From the NCBI GenBank assembly GCA_028551475.1, contig CM052359.1, positions 16,679,583 through 16,743,582 on the forward strand: DNA of 64,000 bases, in the 5' to 3' direction. This document shows, one piece after another, positions 50,422 to 62,491 of this stretch. Every line of letters begins with the position of its first letter. Position 1 is the first letter of the stretch. This DNA is from Casuarina equisetifolia. Lineage: Eukaryota > Streptophyta > Magnoliopsida > Fagales > Casuarinaceae. A program made the position numbers and the translations under genes. Below the pieces are notes generated by a model. It saw nothing but the letters and a program-made list of their open reading frames with translations. It ran no database searches and was not told the DNA's origin.

Positions 50422-53400
50422 TTAAGTAATATCATTAAGCAGACACATACCAAGCTCTCTCTGGAGAGTAGAGAATTTGCCATTATCCAATGGTTTAGTA
50501 AAAATATCAGCAAGTTGCTGGTCTGTGCAAACAAATTTAATAGAGATATTTGATTTTTCAACATGGTTACGAATGAAGTGATGTCTTATCTCTATATGTT
50601 TGGTTTTAGAATGTTGTATTGGACTTTTTGTGAGATTTATTACACTAGTATTATCACATTTCAATGGAATCTTAGTAAAATAGAGACCATAATCTTCTAA
50701 TTGCTATTTCATCCATAGAATCTAAGAACAACAACTAGCCACAGCTATGTATTCTGCCTCAGTGGAAGAAAGAGCAACACTATTTTGTTTCTTGGAGTGC
50801 CAAGAAACCAGTATATGTCCTAAAACTGACATGTACCACTGGTGCTTTTTCTATCAATTTTACACCCAACATAGTTAGAATCACTAAATGCATGTAAATC
50901 AAACATAGTATCTTTTGAATACCAAATGCCTAATGTGATTGTATCCTTTAGATACCTAAAAATCCTTTTAACAGCTTTTAAATGTTGTTCCTTGGGATTG
51001 GATTGAAACCATGCACATAACCAAACACTAAACGTGATGTTTGGCCGAGAAGCAATCAAATATAATAAGGAACCAATCATGCCTCTATACATTTTAAAAT
51101 CAACACTAACTCCAACATTATCATATGACAAAGATGTAGATGTGCTCATGGGAGTATTTATTGGTTTAGAGTCATGCATGTTGTATTTCTTAAGTCCTTG
51201 GTATATTTAGTTTGACTTATGAATATTCCTTTAAGTGTTTGTTTAATTTGGAGTCCAAGAAAATAATTTAATTCACCTATCATACTTATCTCAAACTCAT
51301 GTTTCATAGAATCTACAAATTGTTCACACATAACAGAATTTATAGAACCAAACACAATATCATGAACATAATATCATGAACATAATATCATGAACATAGA
51401 TTTGAACAATCAAAATCTCTTTTCCTTGTGTCTTAATAAACAATGTATTATCTACCTTCCCTTTTCTAAAATTTGTATTTAATAGAAAGTTGCTCAGCTT
51501 GTCATACCAAGCCCGTAGGGCTTGTTTTAACCCATATAAAGCTTTGGAAAGCTTGAATACATGATCTGGGCATGTGGGATCTTCAAATCCAGGTGGTTGT
51601 TCTACATAAACCTTTTCCTTGACAACACCATTTAAAAATACACTTTTCACATCTATTTGAAATAATGTAAAATTCATATAACAAGCAAAAGCAAGCAACA
51701 TCCAAATTGCTTCTAACCTAGCTATGGGAGCAAACGTTTCATCATAGTCAATTCCTTCTTCTTAACTATATCCTTGTGCTACCAATTTGCCTTTGTTTCT
51801 TGTAATGGTCCTGCACTCATCTAACTTATTTCTGAACACCTATTTGGTTCCTATGACCGAATGGTTTTATGGTCTTGGAACTAATTTCTAGACTTTGCTC
51901 CTTTCAAATTGATTCAGTTCTTTTTGCATAGTAAGAAACCAGCTCTCATCTTCAAAAGCTTCATCTACTTTCTTTGGCTCTATTTGACATAAGAAGACTT
52001 GATGTTCACATGTGTTATGATATCTAGACTGTATACTTACACTATTTACTGGATTTCCTAGAATATGTTGTTGATCTACTTCATTTCTTACTCTAGGAAA
52101 GGTAAATTCTCTTGAGTCTAACTCCCCCTCAACAGATGCATATTTTTCATTTGCATTTTGTTCCGCGGAGTTTAGATCAGAATCATCCTTGAATTTTACA
52201 TGAATAAATTCTTCAACAACTAGAGTTCTCTTATTAAAAACTCTGTATGCTTTGCTGGTTTGAGAATAACCTAGAAATATGGCCTCATCACTCTTAGAGT
52301 CAAATTTTCCAAGTGACTCTTTTCCATGGTTTAAAACAAAGCACTTACTTCCAAACACATGAAAGTAGGATATGTTGGGTTTTCTACCAAACTGTAACTC
52401 AAATGGAGTCTTCTTCAAGATTGGTCTTAAGAATGCTCTATTTGAAATGTAGCAAGCTGCACTTACAACTTCTCCCCAAAAGTGTTTAGGAAGATTGTAT
52501 TCACATATCATAGTTCTAGCCATTTCTTGGAGTGTTCTATTTTTCCTTTCTACAACACCATTTTGTTGAGGTGTCCTCGGTGCTAAAAAATTGTGAGATA
52601 TGCCATTCTTGGAACAGAATTTCTCAAAAAGACAATTTTTGAACCCACCACCATGATCTGTCCAAATCTTAACTATGGTAAGATCATTTTCATTTTGGAC
52701 CATTTTAGAGAAATCAACAAATTTCTCGAATGCTTCATCTTTCCTAGCAAGTAGATATACCCAGGTATATCTAGTGTAATCATTTACTATGACTAAGGCA
52801 AAATACTTTCCATTCATAGTGGCTATCCTTAAAGGACCAAACAAATCCATATGTATCATTTCTAACGATCTTGAGGTAGACACCTTTAATTTTGGTTTAA
52901 AACTACTTTGAGTATGTTTCCCTTTCACACAATCATCACATAATTGATCTTTATCAAATGTGAGCTTGGGTAGTCCTCTAACTAGGCCGTTCTCGGATAA
53001 TTTCTCTAATAATCCTAAACTAGCATGACCAAGTTTTCTATGCCATAACCAAGCATCAACACTTTTACTAACAATCAAGCATGTTTGTTTATTTGTCAAC
53101 TCACTAAGATCAAGCACATAGATATTATCTTTCCTTTTCCCAATAATTCTCACATTGTTTTTCAAATTTTCAACAAGACAAAGTTCTTTCCCAAATCTGA
53201 TTTTGAAGTTATTATCACACAATTGACTTATACTTAGTAGATTAAATTTCAATTCATCAATATATAGCACATCAGATATGAGAAGGGATTTCGGGTTACC
53301 TATGGTGCCTATACCTTTAATCCTTCCTTTGGAGTTATCTCCAAAAGATACAGTACCTCTGGACTTTAACTCAAGTGTTGAAAAGAGCTCCATCATCCTA

Positions 53401-55187
53401 GTCATATGACGGGAACAACCACTGTCCAGAATCCATAACTTTTTGTGCTTCTTCTTATTTATGTTCCTGCTTATATCCTGTAAAAACAAAAATTTTTGTT
53501 GAAGATTTTGGTACCCTTTTTTCTTTGGGTCCATGAGTGTTATTTCTAATACATTTATCATTTTCTTAGGCATCTATACTTTTTTGATCTTGTATGTTCT
53601 TCTAAGTCTAACTGGACATGTATCAAATGAATGACCACTATATTCACAGTAAGAACATTTATGATGCAGCAAGAGTCCACAATCCTTATTATCAAAGAGA
53701 TTTGTAGGTATTTTTTAAGGAATTGTATTATACCAGCTTTATTGTATACACCTATTTATGATTTTAATATATTATTTAACAAGTTACTTCCTTTTGTAAA
53801 CTTATGTAATAATATATTCGTTTCATCCAGCTTCATTTGAATCTTAGATTTCTCTTTTTCTAATTCTAGAATTTTCATGTTTAGCCTATATGTGTCTCGG
53901 TCATATAATTTTTTTGATAAATCAACATGCTTATTTTCTAAATGAGAGGAAGTATTAATCAAGGAGCATGTATCAGTCTTAAAAGAAATATTCTTAGAAG
54001 CATTTTCATGCATACAAGTCATAGATAATGCCATGGCAGGTTTATCCTTTTCAGTTTTAGCTTTTACAGATTTATATTTAATCTTCATCTTCTTATATTT
54101 TTCTTTCATTTTTGTTGCATACTTAACCAGATAAAAAAAAAAGTAGTTTCAATGTCACCACTAAGATTTGTTTCGAGTTCAGAATCACTTACCTCAAGTT
54201 CTTCTTCTATTGTTGCATTTATGATTAAGTAAAGATAGGCGACTTCTTCTTGTTCTTCTTCATCTAATGAGGAGCTCTCATCATCCTAGGTAGCAATCAT
54301 TGCCTTCTTCTTTCCTTTATTATTCTTCTTCTTCAGTGAGGGGCAATTGGCTTTGATATGTCCAAGCTTTCTACACTCATAGCATAAGTTATCCTTAGAT
54401 TCATATGCTTCATTTCTTCTAGGTTGTCCTTTATTTCTTCCTAGACCCTTTTTAAGATATTTTCTAAATCTTCTAGCTATAAGAGCAATCTCATCATTTT
54501 CTGACTCAACCTCTTTCTTTTCTATTTCTACTTTTAGAGCAAGTGACCTTCTATTCTCTTTTTCTTTTACTCTCCTAATTAATTGCATTTCATGAGTCTT
54601 TAGTGATCCTAGTAAATCATCTAATGTTAGACTATCTAGATCATGTGCTTCTTCTATGGCCATTTTCTTAGGATCCCAGCTCTCGGGTAGAGATACTAGC
54701 ATTTTTCTAACCATTTCTTCATTTGTGTAAGTCTTACCTAACAACCTAAGTTCAGATATTATTTCTATAAATCTACCAACATGTCACTAATAGTTTCGGA
54801 TTCAAGCATAGTAAACAATTCGTAGTCGTGAGTGAGCATGGTTACCTTAGATGACTTAACTTTCTTTGTACCTTCAAATATGACTTCTAATTTATCCCAT
54901 ATTTCCTTACCCGTGAGGCAAGATGACACCTTATTAAATTCATGAGCTTTCAACCCACTATAAATCATGCTTACAGCTTTAGCATTTATTCCTATGATTT
55001 TAGCTTCATTTTTACTCCATTCATCAGTTTCGGGTAAAGTAGTACCCTTTCTGATTATCTGCCAAGCTTCAGGGTCTTGATCGACAATGAAGACTTGCAT
55101 GAGTTACTTCCAATGTCTATAATTTATCCCATCAAACAAAGGTGGTTTATTATACCCTGTAACAATTACTCCTTTCTCCATAGCCAT
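50422..55187 (-). pseudogene. gag-pol of element M, best preserved copy
   Basis: Gag begins at 55187. Its open parts are 55100-54765 and 54744-54286 with an intact CX2CX4HX4C knuckle (CYECRKLGHIKANC). The 561-residue frame 53573-51888 carries protease LDSGCS (D50-S51-G52), the integrase zinc residues H178, H183, C212 and C215, and a complete catalytic triad D243, D306 and E342. The conserved glutamate after the second D (GGEF) is glycine. A stop closes this frame at the linker into RT. RT resumes in 51701-51360, where YVDD reads YVHD and a 14-bp triplication shifts the frame. RNase H lies in 51179-50820 and 50664-50422, ending in GMCLLNDIT. Integrase may be intact in sequence, but RT is disabled. 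Confidence 0.92.
51356..51397 (-). repeat. 14-bp triplication in RT active-site codons of M
   Basis: Three perfect copies of AATATCATGAACAT on the plus strand. Sibling elements have a single copy-equivalent at this place. The net 28-bp gain breaks the RT frame exactly at the YVDD box. Confidence 0.92.
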
Positions 55188-55250
55188 GTAAGTGGATCTA
55201 CTCTAGGATGTTAAGCTTTTAAATCAGAGAACCTGGCTCTAGATGCTAAT

Positions 55251-56827
55251 TATAGGATTTATGGCTATCCAAGAAGGGGGGGTTGAATTGGATATTTAGA
55301 AGCTTAGCTTATTTAAATCTTTTCCTTTTTGATTTCTTTATTGTAATCACAATTAGATGTAATATCACAATAATAATAAAGCATAAAAGAATAAATCATA
55401 TTAGAAAATTTACAATCAAGAACTTCACAGTGGTTTGGCACTTTTCACCTACTTCCACCCTCTTCTTCTTCAACTTAAACCGAGTTGAAATCTGCTTTAC
55501 GTCAAACAAGGAGAGCACCTCTCCTTCACCTTACAACTCCTCAAAAAGAGTTATACAGCTCACATTTACAAGGTTAGGTTTACAAAAACCTTAATACACC
55601 AAGCTCATCCCTTAAATATATGATATGAGTGAGGATTTAAGCTTATCAAAGAGCTAATTGAATGTATACAAAGTCAATTCAAGCTCTAATCTTGAAGGCC
55701 CCAATTTCAAAAATCTAGGGTTTTGGATTTACAATAATCTTTATGTGCAAATAATGTTATAAGTAATCTAGCATATGCAAAGATCAATCTATCAAATGAT
55801 ATTCACAAGATAACAAATTTAGGGAATATCACCAAAGATTTGCTTTTCCTTCAAATGTTATCGAACATGGCAATAAGAGCAAATCGATGAGGGTTTTTAT
55901 CTCTTTTGATCAAATCAGCAAGAATATATCTCAACAAGCTCAAATAGTTCATTCGAAGCTCCCTTTTATAGTAGATACTCAAACGTTTAACATATTACAG
56001 TTTTGGTTCAAACCTTTTTGAAATCCTTCCATTGAGATTTGATGGATACGACGTTGTACTTATGCAGATGATGATTTTCCAGCAAGATAACCATTCTGAC
56101 ACTCAGTCGCCTCACCATTCTTCTTGTTGAAGCTGGCATCACATGAGAGAGATCGAGAGGAGGAGGATAGCTTTAGGTCGAGATATATGACTAGGGCTCC
56201 AGGCGTTCGATCATAAAAGCTTGTGCTCTTATTTGCTCAGGACACTACCATTTTGGATAAGTGAACTGCTTAAGACGCTGCCATTTTGGATAAGTGAACT
56301 GCTCAAGACGTTGGGCTTCAAGCTTCGCGGGCTGACCTATCTTCACGGGCTGAACTTCTCTTCACGGGCTGAACCTCTCTTCACAAGCTGAACTTCTTTC
56401 ACGGGCTATGCATATAAATAAGTTTCATGTACCCATATATATAAATATATGGTCAGTCCAATGAATATGTATACTCCATTATCATAAGCTTTTGCTTTTC
56501 AAATACACCTATAAGCATACCAATTCCAAGTATGAAAATTCTTTTAACATAACCAAGAACATAAATTAATCTATTAATTAAGATATTCATAGAGCAAATC
56601 AAATTGGCTTCATATTTGATGTTTGATAATAAAATGTAGGAACCTAGCTACTTTATAATATCATTAATTGATATTATAAGTTGCACACCTTTTACTTCCT
56701 TTGAGTTTTAATATGTGCACTCATAATTTCATATATTCTATCATATATGCAAATATGATTTTCTATTTAACATATATTTAAATAAAATTTTTATCAATCA
56801 AAACATACAAGCACATGATTTTCAACA
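55251..56827 (-). repeat. 5' LTR of element M
   Basis: 1577 bp. Its end next to the primer site has decayed (TATAGGATTT in place of TGTTAGGTTT). The hairpin is at 56655-56677 and a TATA box (TTTTATA on the plus strand) at 55964-55970. Confidence 0.9.
55964..55970 (-). promoter_or_regulatory. TATA box of M 5' LTR
   Basis: It reads TATAAAAGGGAG on the minus strand, at the same LTR position as in A and K. Confidence 0.5.
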
Positions 56828-56887
56828 ATATGTGCTAGTTGGTTGGATTCAATATGAAAATTTTGTCGTCATCAAAAAAGGGGAGAT
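56828..56887 (+). other. 3' non-coding end and polypurine tract of K
   Basis: It continues the K 3' region after M and ends in AAAAAAGGGGAGA at 56874-56886, just before the LTR. Confidence 0.85.
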
Positions 56888-58402
56888 TGTTGAAAATCTT
56901 GTGTTTGTATGTTTTGATTGATAAAAATTTTAATATATATGAATATATGTTGAATATGTGAAATTATGTGCACATATTAAAAATTCAAAGGAAGTAAAAG
57001 TTGTAAAAATTATAATATCAATTAATGATATTATAAAGTAGCTAGGTTCCTACATTTTATTATCAAATATCAAATATGAAGTCAATTTGATTTATCTATG
57101 CATATTTTAATTAGTAGCTTAATTCATATTATTGGTTATATTAAAGAAATTTGATACTTGGAATTGGTGTGTTTATAGGTACATTTGAAAAGCAAAGGCT
57201 TATTACATTAGAGTATACATATTCGTTGGACCAACCATATATCTATATTATGGATACATGAAACATATATATATATATATATATATCTGGAGCCCATGAA
57301 GCTAAGGCCATGAAAGTGCAGCTTGCGAAACCGGAGCCCATTAGATGTAAAACCAGAGCCCGTGTGAAGTTGAAGCCTAGTGCCTTTCACTTATACAAAA
57401 TGGCAGTGTCTTGAGCAGATAAGAGCTTAAGCTCTTATGATCGAACTCGTCTGAAGCCCTAGCTGCATACTCAACTAAAGCTACCTTCCTTCTCTTGATC
57501 TCTCTCGCAATGTTCACTCCAACGAGGGAAGAATGATGAGGCGACTGAGTGTCAGAATGGCTATTTTGCTGAAAAATCACCATCTATAGTTATGTGACAT
57601 CGTGTCTATCAAATCTCAATGGAAGAAGTTCAAAAAGGTTTGAACCAAAACCCTAACGTGTTCAAGGTTTGAATATCTACTATAAAAGGGAGCTTCGGAT
57701 GAGTATTTAGGGCTTGCTGAGATACATTCCTGTTGATTTGATCAAAAGAGATTAAAGCCCTCATTGATTTGTTCTTGTTGCCGTGTTCTTTGATCTTTGA
57801 AGAAAAAGGAAATCTTCGGTGATATTTCCTAAATTCATTATCTTGTAAATATCATTTGATAGATTGATCTTTGCATGTGCTAGATTATCTGAAACAATAT
57901 TTGCACATAAAGATCATTGTAAATCCCCAACCCTAGATTTGTGAAATTTAGGGATTTCATGATTAGAGCTTGAATTAATTCTGTATACATTCAATTAGCT
58001 CTCTAATAAGCTTAAATCCTCACTCATATCATATATTCAAGGAATTAGCTTAATGTATTAAGGTTTTTATAAACCTAACTCTGTAACCGTGAGCTGTATA
58101 ACTCTTTTTGAGGAGTTGCAGGGTGAAAGAGAGGTGCTCTCCTAGTTTGAAGTAAAGTAGACTTCAACTTGGTTTAAGTTGAAGGAGAAGAGAGTGAAAG
58201 TAGGTGAAAAGTGTCAAACCACCGTGAAATTCTTAAGTGTGATTTTTCTGATCTGATTTATATTCTTATGCTTTGATATTACTATGATATTTAATCTTGT
58301 CGTGATTGCTAAGCAAGAAATTAAAAAAAATCTTTTAAATTAGCTAAGCTTCTAAATATCCAATTCAAACCCCTTATTCTTGGATAGCCATAAAACCTAA
58401 CA
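56888..58402 (+). repeat. 3' LTR of element K
   Basis: 1515 bp, TGTTGAAAATC to AAAACCTAACA. It is very similar to the 5' LTR and shorter mainly through a reduced TA run. The hairpin is at 57012-57034 with the common arms ATAATATCA/TGATATTAT. Confidence 0.93.
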
Positions 58403-58997
58403 TGAAGCACATCCTAGAGAAGTTCACTTGTCACTAATCAAACGTATCTTTAGATATCTAAAAGATGCTTCAAATCTAGGATTATGGTCTCCTAAGGAAT
58501 CTAATTTTGATTTGCACTCTTATAGTGATGTTGATTATGCTAGATGCAAAATGGATAGAAAAAGTACTAGTGGTGTGTGTCATTTTCTAGGAAACATGCT
58601 TATTTCTTGGTATTCTAAAAAGCAAAACAATGTTTCTATATCCACCACGGAAGCTAAATACCTGGCTACTACCAGTTGCTATGCACAAGTTTTGTGGATG
58701 AAACAATAACTTGCTGATTTTGAAATGTGTGTGAAAACTGTCCCATTTAAATGTGATAATACTAATGCTATAAATCTCACCAAAAATCCTGTACAACACT
58801 AAAAAACTAAACATATAGAAATTAGACGTCATTTTATCCAAGATCATATGGAAAAGAAAGACATTCAAGTAGAATTTGTTAGAACTAAATTACAGATTGC
58901 AAATATTTTTACTAAGCCACTTGATAAGGACAAATTTTATCAACTCCAACATGACCTGGGTATATGTACTGCTAACAACTTAAATCTTTTAGTTTAA
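58403..58997 (+). pseudogene. RNase H remnant of element J
   Basis: It resumes after the TGAAG duplication and reads IKRIFRYLKD, the RT/RNase H connection. RNase H motifs follow: DRKSTSGVCHFLG, SISTTEAKY and KHIEIRRHFIQDH. The frame from 58428 is open to a TAA at 58707-58709, a second stop lies near 58800, and the domain ends with DLGICTANN and a stop at 58995-58997. It is co-linear with the other elements but clearly more diverged. Confidence 0.88.
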
Positions 58998-59581
58998 TTC
59001 AATTTTTTTAGTGGTTTTTTTCTATTTATTTCACCTAGGCTTTTAAGAATGTTGTTGAAAGGTCTTCCTATACTTTGTTCACACCTATTATTTTTGGCAG
59101 ATCTTGATGTAAGGGGGAGTATCAATTGGACCTTATCAGCCACTCAATATTGTGTTAAGAAAAGCATTCTCACAGGGAGTTTTCATTTCTCTTTCACTCT
59201 CTGCTCTCCTCTTGTATTTTGTGCTTTGGTTGTACTTATTTTCTATGAATTTGTTTTTTGTTATACTTCCCATTCCCATCATCTCTTTCACTTCACTTAG
59301 TTGCAAATTTTTTAAGGGAGGTCTTCCAATCACAAGTCAACAATTTTTCTCTAGCTGATCCTTTTTTATGTTGACAAAAAGGGGGCCAAATACATGTTTT
59401 TTAATGTCCCAAAGAAACTTTGTTTCATTGGCACAAGAAAATCGATTCATTACACTCTATATGTACTTGAATTGATAAACTTTTGCATTGTTTCTCTAAT
59501 CAAAAGTTTTTGTGTGATGGTTGCATTGTGTGAGAAATAGTTTTTCAGTTAAAGTTTTATCCCCAACAAAAAGGAGAAGAT
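58998..59581 (+). other. 3' non-coding region of J
   Basis: A second polypurine tract, ACAAAAAGGGGGCC, is near 59375-59388, and the true tract AAAAAGGAGAAGA ends at 59580. The frames at 59049-59358 show no recognisable protein. Confidence 0.7.
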
Positions 59582-60336
59582 TGTTAAATATATTTTGAAT
59601 TTGACAATGATTGAAAAACTATTTCATAATTTTATATGGATATTTAAATTAGATCATTTTAACTATATCTTGTGCCAATAAAAATGTGGAACATATGTCA
59701 CACAACTAATCAAGATGATGATTATTTGCACATAAAAAACTCCCGTATACCAAAAAACATTTTGGTTTGATCATCAAGTACTTGTGGTTATTGTGCTTAA
59801 ATGACTTGCCTTGAAATAAATTGTTAACTATGTCTACAAATTTGAATGAGACTTTTGGTTTGAAAAAAAATATAATTAAATGCATAGAATCATTTATGTA
59901 TTAAAGCAAAATCCAAAACAAATATGGAAATAAAATTACATGGGTGTTGTTGCCTTCTGTGACCGTGCGTTGAAACTAAATGAAACAGTGCACTTTGCTT
60001 AATACATAAGTGGCTAGTTGAGATGGGTTAGGGCAAATTCTTACTAGCACTACTAAACCTGCCTTTCTCATCTTTTCTTTCCTTCTTTGTTTTGAGACGT
60101 GCATATGGCATTTGAAGGCAAGAATCCAATCAAAATGGAAGCTTTTCAAAAGGAAATCAAAGGGTCTTGATTACATAATGGTATGATTTTTGTTTTTACC
60201 TAAAAAATGGTTCTATTGGAAATTATATATAATGACAACTAGGAAATTTGACATATATACACAATTCTTGAGAAAAACTATCTATATCTTTTGTGAAAAA
60301 TAGTCTATGAAGCAACATTCCTTGTCTATTCATGTG
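59582..60336 (+). repeat. 3' LTR of element J, cut by assembly gap
   Basis: 755 bp from TGTTAAATATATTTTG, matching the first part of the 5' LTR up to about 21830 with many substitutions. Roughly 0.9 kb of the LTR should follow inside the gap. Confidence 0.9.
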
Positions 60337-60836
60337 NNNNNNNNNNNNNNNNNNNNNNNNNNNNNNNNNNNNNNNNNNNNNNNNNNNNNNNNNNNNNNNN
60401 NNNNNNNNNNNNNNNNNNNNNNNNNNNNNNNNNNNNNNNNNNNNNNNNNNNNNNNNNNNNNNNNNNNNNNNNNNNNNNNNNNNNNNNNNNNNNNNNNNNN
60501 NNNNNNNNNNNNNNNNNNNNNNNNNNNNNNNNNNNNNNNNNNNNNNNNNNNNNNNNNNNNNNNNNNNNNNNNNNNNNNNNNNNNNNNNNNNNNNNNNNNN
60601 NNNNNNNNNNNNNNNNNNNNNNNNNNNNNNNNNNNNNNNNNNNNNNNNNNNNNNNNNNNNNNNNNNNNNNNNNNNNNNNNNNNNNNNNNNNNNNNNNNNN
60701 NNNNNNNNNNNNNNNNNNNNNNNNNNNNNNNNNNNNNNNNNNNNNNNNNNNNNNNNNNNNNNNNNNNNNNNNNNNNNNNNNNNNNNNNNNNNNNNNNNNN
60801 NNNNNNNNNNNNNNNNNNNNNNNNNNNNNNNNNNNN
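60337..60836. other. assembly gap (500 N)
   Basis: Exactly 500 unknown bases, probably a placeholder length. The missing end of the J LTR alone is longer than this. Frames spanning it are artefacts. Confidence 0.98.
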
Positions 60837-60881
60837 GGTTTATTTTAATCATTTTTATTTGCTTATCTCTTCATGCTTTAG
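60837..60881 (+). other. 3' end of upstream intron of synaptotagmin gene
   Basis: A T-rich tract ending in GCTTTAG is a normal plant splice acceptor. The rest of this intron lies in the gap and possibly in the retrotransposon pile to the left. Confidence 0.8.
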
Positions 60882-62491
60882 GTGCATTTGGAGCTTCTGT
60901 ACTGCCCTTTTGGCATGGAGAACGGATTCACCAATCCTTTTGCCCCTAATGTTTCAATGACCTCCTTGGAGAAGGTTCTCAAAAGTGGGTTGAATGGAGC
61001 TGAAGCTACTGGAGATGAGAAATCAGTCATACAGAAGAAAAGGGAGGTTATTATCAGAGGAGTTCTATCTGTCACCGTAATATCTGCTGAAGAGTTGCCA
61101 GTGATGGATGTGATGGGGAAGGCTGATCCCTATGTTGTACTCACCATGAAGAAATCAGAAAATAAAAATAAAACTCGGGTAAAAGTTTGTGGCATTTTTC
61201 TCTCAATGACTGGAGATCATTCATAATCCCTGTTCTTGGGAATTACAGATGCTTGCGGTCCCTTTTCTTTGCTCCATTTGTTACCTTCAGCGTTGTTCTT
61301 GTTGGATGTTTATATCTGGTGGATCCTTGGCTACTTTAATGCCCATCAGTACTTTTAGATTTGTGGATCAACGTGATGTCATTTCTAATTATCTTATAGT
61401 AAATTCACTTGACCCCTAATGGTTTTTCTGCTTCCCAGGTTGTGAATGACAGCTTGAATCCAGTTTGGAATCAAACTTTTGACTTTGTTGTTGAGGATGG
61501 ATTACATGATATGTTGATTCTTGAAGTATGGGACCATGACACATTTGGAAAGGTAGATACTTCACAATTGATTTAGTTTTAATTGTCTTTGCATACCTTT
61601 TATTAAGATGTATTTACTGGTTACTTTAAGTTCAGGGTATTAAACTGTGTTGGCTCTTGCTCCTGTATGGGGTCGTGGGACTGGAAGTCCTAGCTAAAGA
61701 GTAAATTGGTTGGTTAGCTTTTGCATGAGCCACCATCTGGTGTTAAACATTCCATCAGTGTGAAAAATTTGGACACAGAATGTATTGAATTGATATCTAT
61801 TTAACGAGACATTTAAGATCATGTGGTTTGACCTCTCTCCAAAGTGGCTGCATCACTGGATCAGCTTACCTACTTAGATTGAGTGATGACTATGTGTCGA
61901 GAACCATAGATTAGTGGTGTCGATTGGCCACGTTATGAAGAAAAGTTGATTAAATAATGTTGGCCATATATGCATATGTTTTAGTATCCCAGGAGAAAGA
62001 AAATGAAGTGTTTATATTTATTATTTCTTTGTATTATTAAAGTTGCTTGAATATATTTCTATACTACCTAAACCATTCCTTTGAAGAAAAATTACAAAAA
62101 AGATGATGTGATTATGTTTTTGTATTTTCATGTACCAAGTAGAACAATCGTAATTTTTCTATTTCAATCATTATAGTGGTTGTTTAATCTAAGATATTGG
62201 CTGTGATTTCTTCTTTCCAAAAGGAGTAAAAAATTAAGTCTCCAAATTGTGATCTTATAATTGCTGCTTAGGACTTGCTTATGGTGGGCTTTTCTGTCTG
62301 TACATGTATAATGTATGCTAACACCTTCTATTTAAATGTCGCAGGATTATATGGGGAGATGCATCTTGACACTTACTAGGGTTATTCTGGAAGGGGAATA
62401 CAAAGATTGCTTCCCGCTAGATGAAGCAAAATCAGGAAAATTGAATTTGCATCTCAAGTGGATGCCACAACCAGTATACCGGGATTCTTGA
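60882..62491 (+). CDS. SYT5: plant synaptotagmin (SYT4/SYT5 type), last three exons
   Basis: The exons are 60882-61178 (99 codons), 61439-61552 (38 codons) and 62345-62491 (48 codons plus TGA). All are in phase 0 with AG acceptors and GT donors, and the first acceptor follows a T-rich tract. They encode a linker starting VHLELLYCPFG and then the C2B domain: GVLSVTVISAEELP, the calcium-loop aspartates D76 and D82, VVNDSLNPVWNQTFDFVVED, then D131, D133 and D138 in the third loop, ending in LHLKWMPQPVYRDS. Plant SYT4/SYT5 proteins are membrane-anchored proteins with SMP, C2A and C2B domains that act at ER-plasma membrane contacts. The anchor, SMP and C2A are absent from the window. All five loop aspartates are present, so calcium binding looks possible. 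SYT4 versus SYT5 is not certain from this part alone. Confidence 0.9.
61179..61438 (+). other. intron between first and second visible synaptotagmin exons
   Basis: 260 bp with GTAAAA donor and CTTCCCAG acceptor. It interrupts between the codons for KTR and VVN, inside C2B. Confidence 0.9.
61553..62344 (+). other. intron between second and last synaptotagmin exons
   Basis: 792 bp with GTAGAT donor and TGTCGCAG acceptor, between TFGK and DYMG. No transposon or frame was seen in it. Confidence 0.9.

Larger units (their letters stand above)
48395..56827 (-). mobile_element. Ty1/copia (Sirevirus-type) element M, minus strand
   Basis: 8433 bp with LTRs 48395-49965 (3') and 55251-56827 (5'). It lies in the 3' non-coding region of K. 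The flanks are GTAAC on the left and ATATG on the right, with no matching duplication. It has the longest open coding frame in the window. Its LTRs are of the same subfamily as those of K. Confidence 0.9.
40165..58402 (+). mobile_element. Ty1/copia (Sirevirus-type) element K with two nested insertions
   Basis: A perfect TGAAG duplication (40160-40164 and 58403-58407) marks it. LTRs are 40165-41707 and 56888-58402. Removing solo LTR L (42230-43771) and element M (48395-56827) leaves an element of about 8.26 kb. It interrupts the RT region of element J. Confidence 0.95.
21063..60336 (+). mobile_element. Ty1/copia element J, split by four insertions
   Basis: J pieces in order: LTR 21063-22736, gag 22737-24371, protease start 26083-26127, protease/integrase 36437-37467, integrase/RT 38759-40164, RNase H and 3' region 58403-59581, and 3' LTR 59582 into the gap. 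Joining the ends across each insertion restores a continuous homologous order, and three of the insertions have matching 5-bp duplications (ACATG, GAAGC, TGAAG). It is about 5.3 kb internally plus two LTRs. J itself landed in a C-type LTR at 21062. Confidence 0.9.

Noticed and set aside
60223-60960. Long open frames crossing the N stretch
   Set aside because: The unknown bases create false open frames; only the sequence from 60882 is exon.
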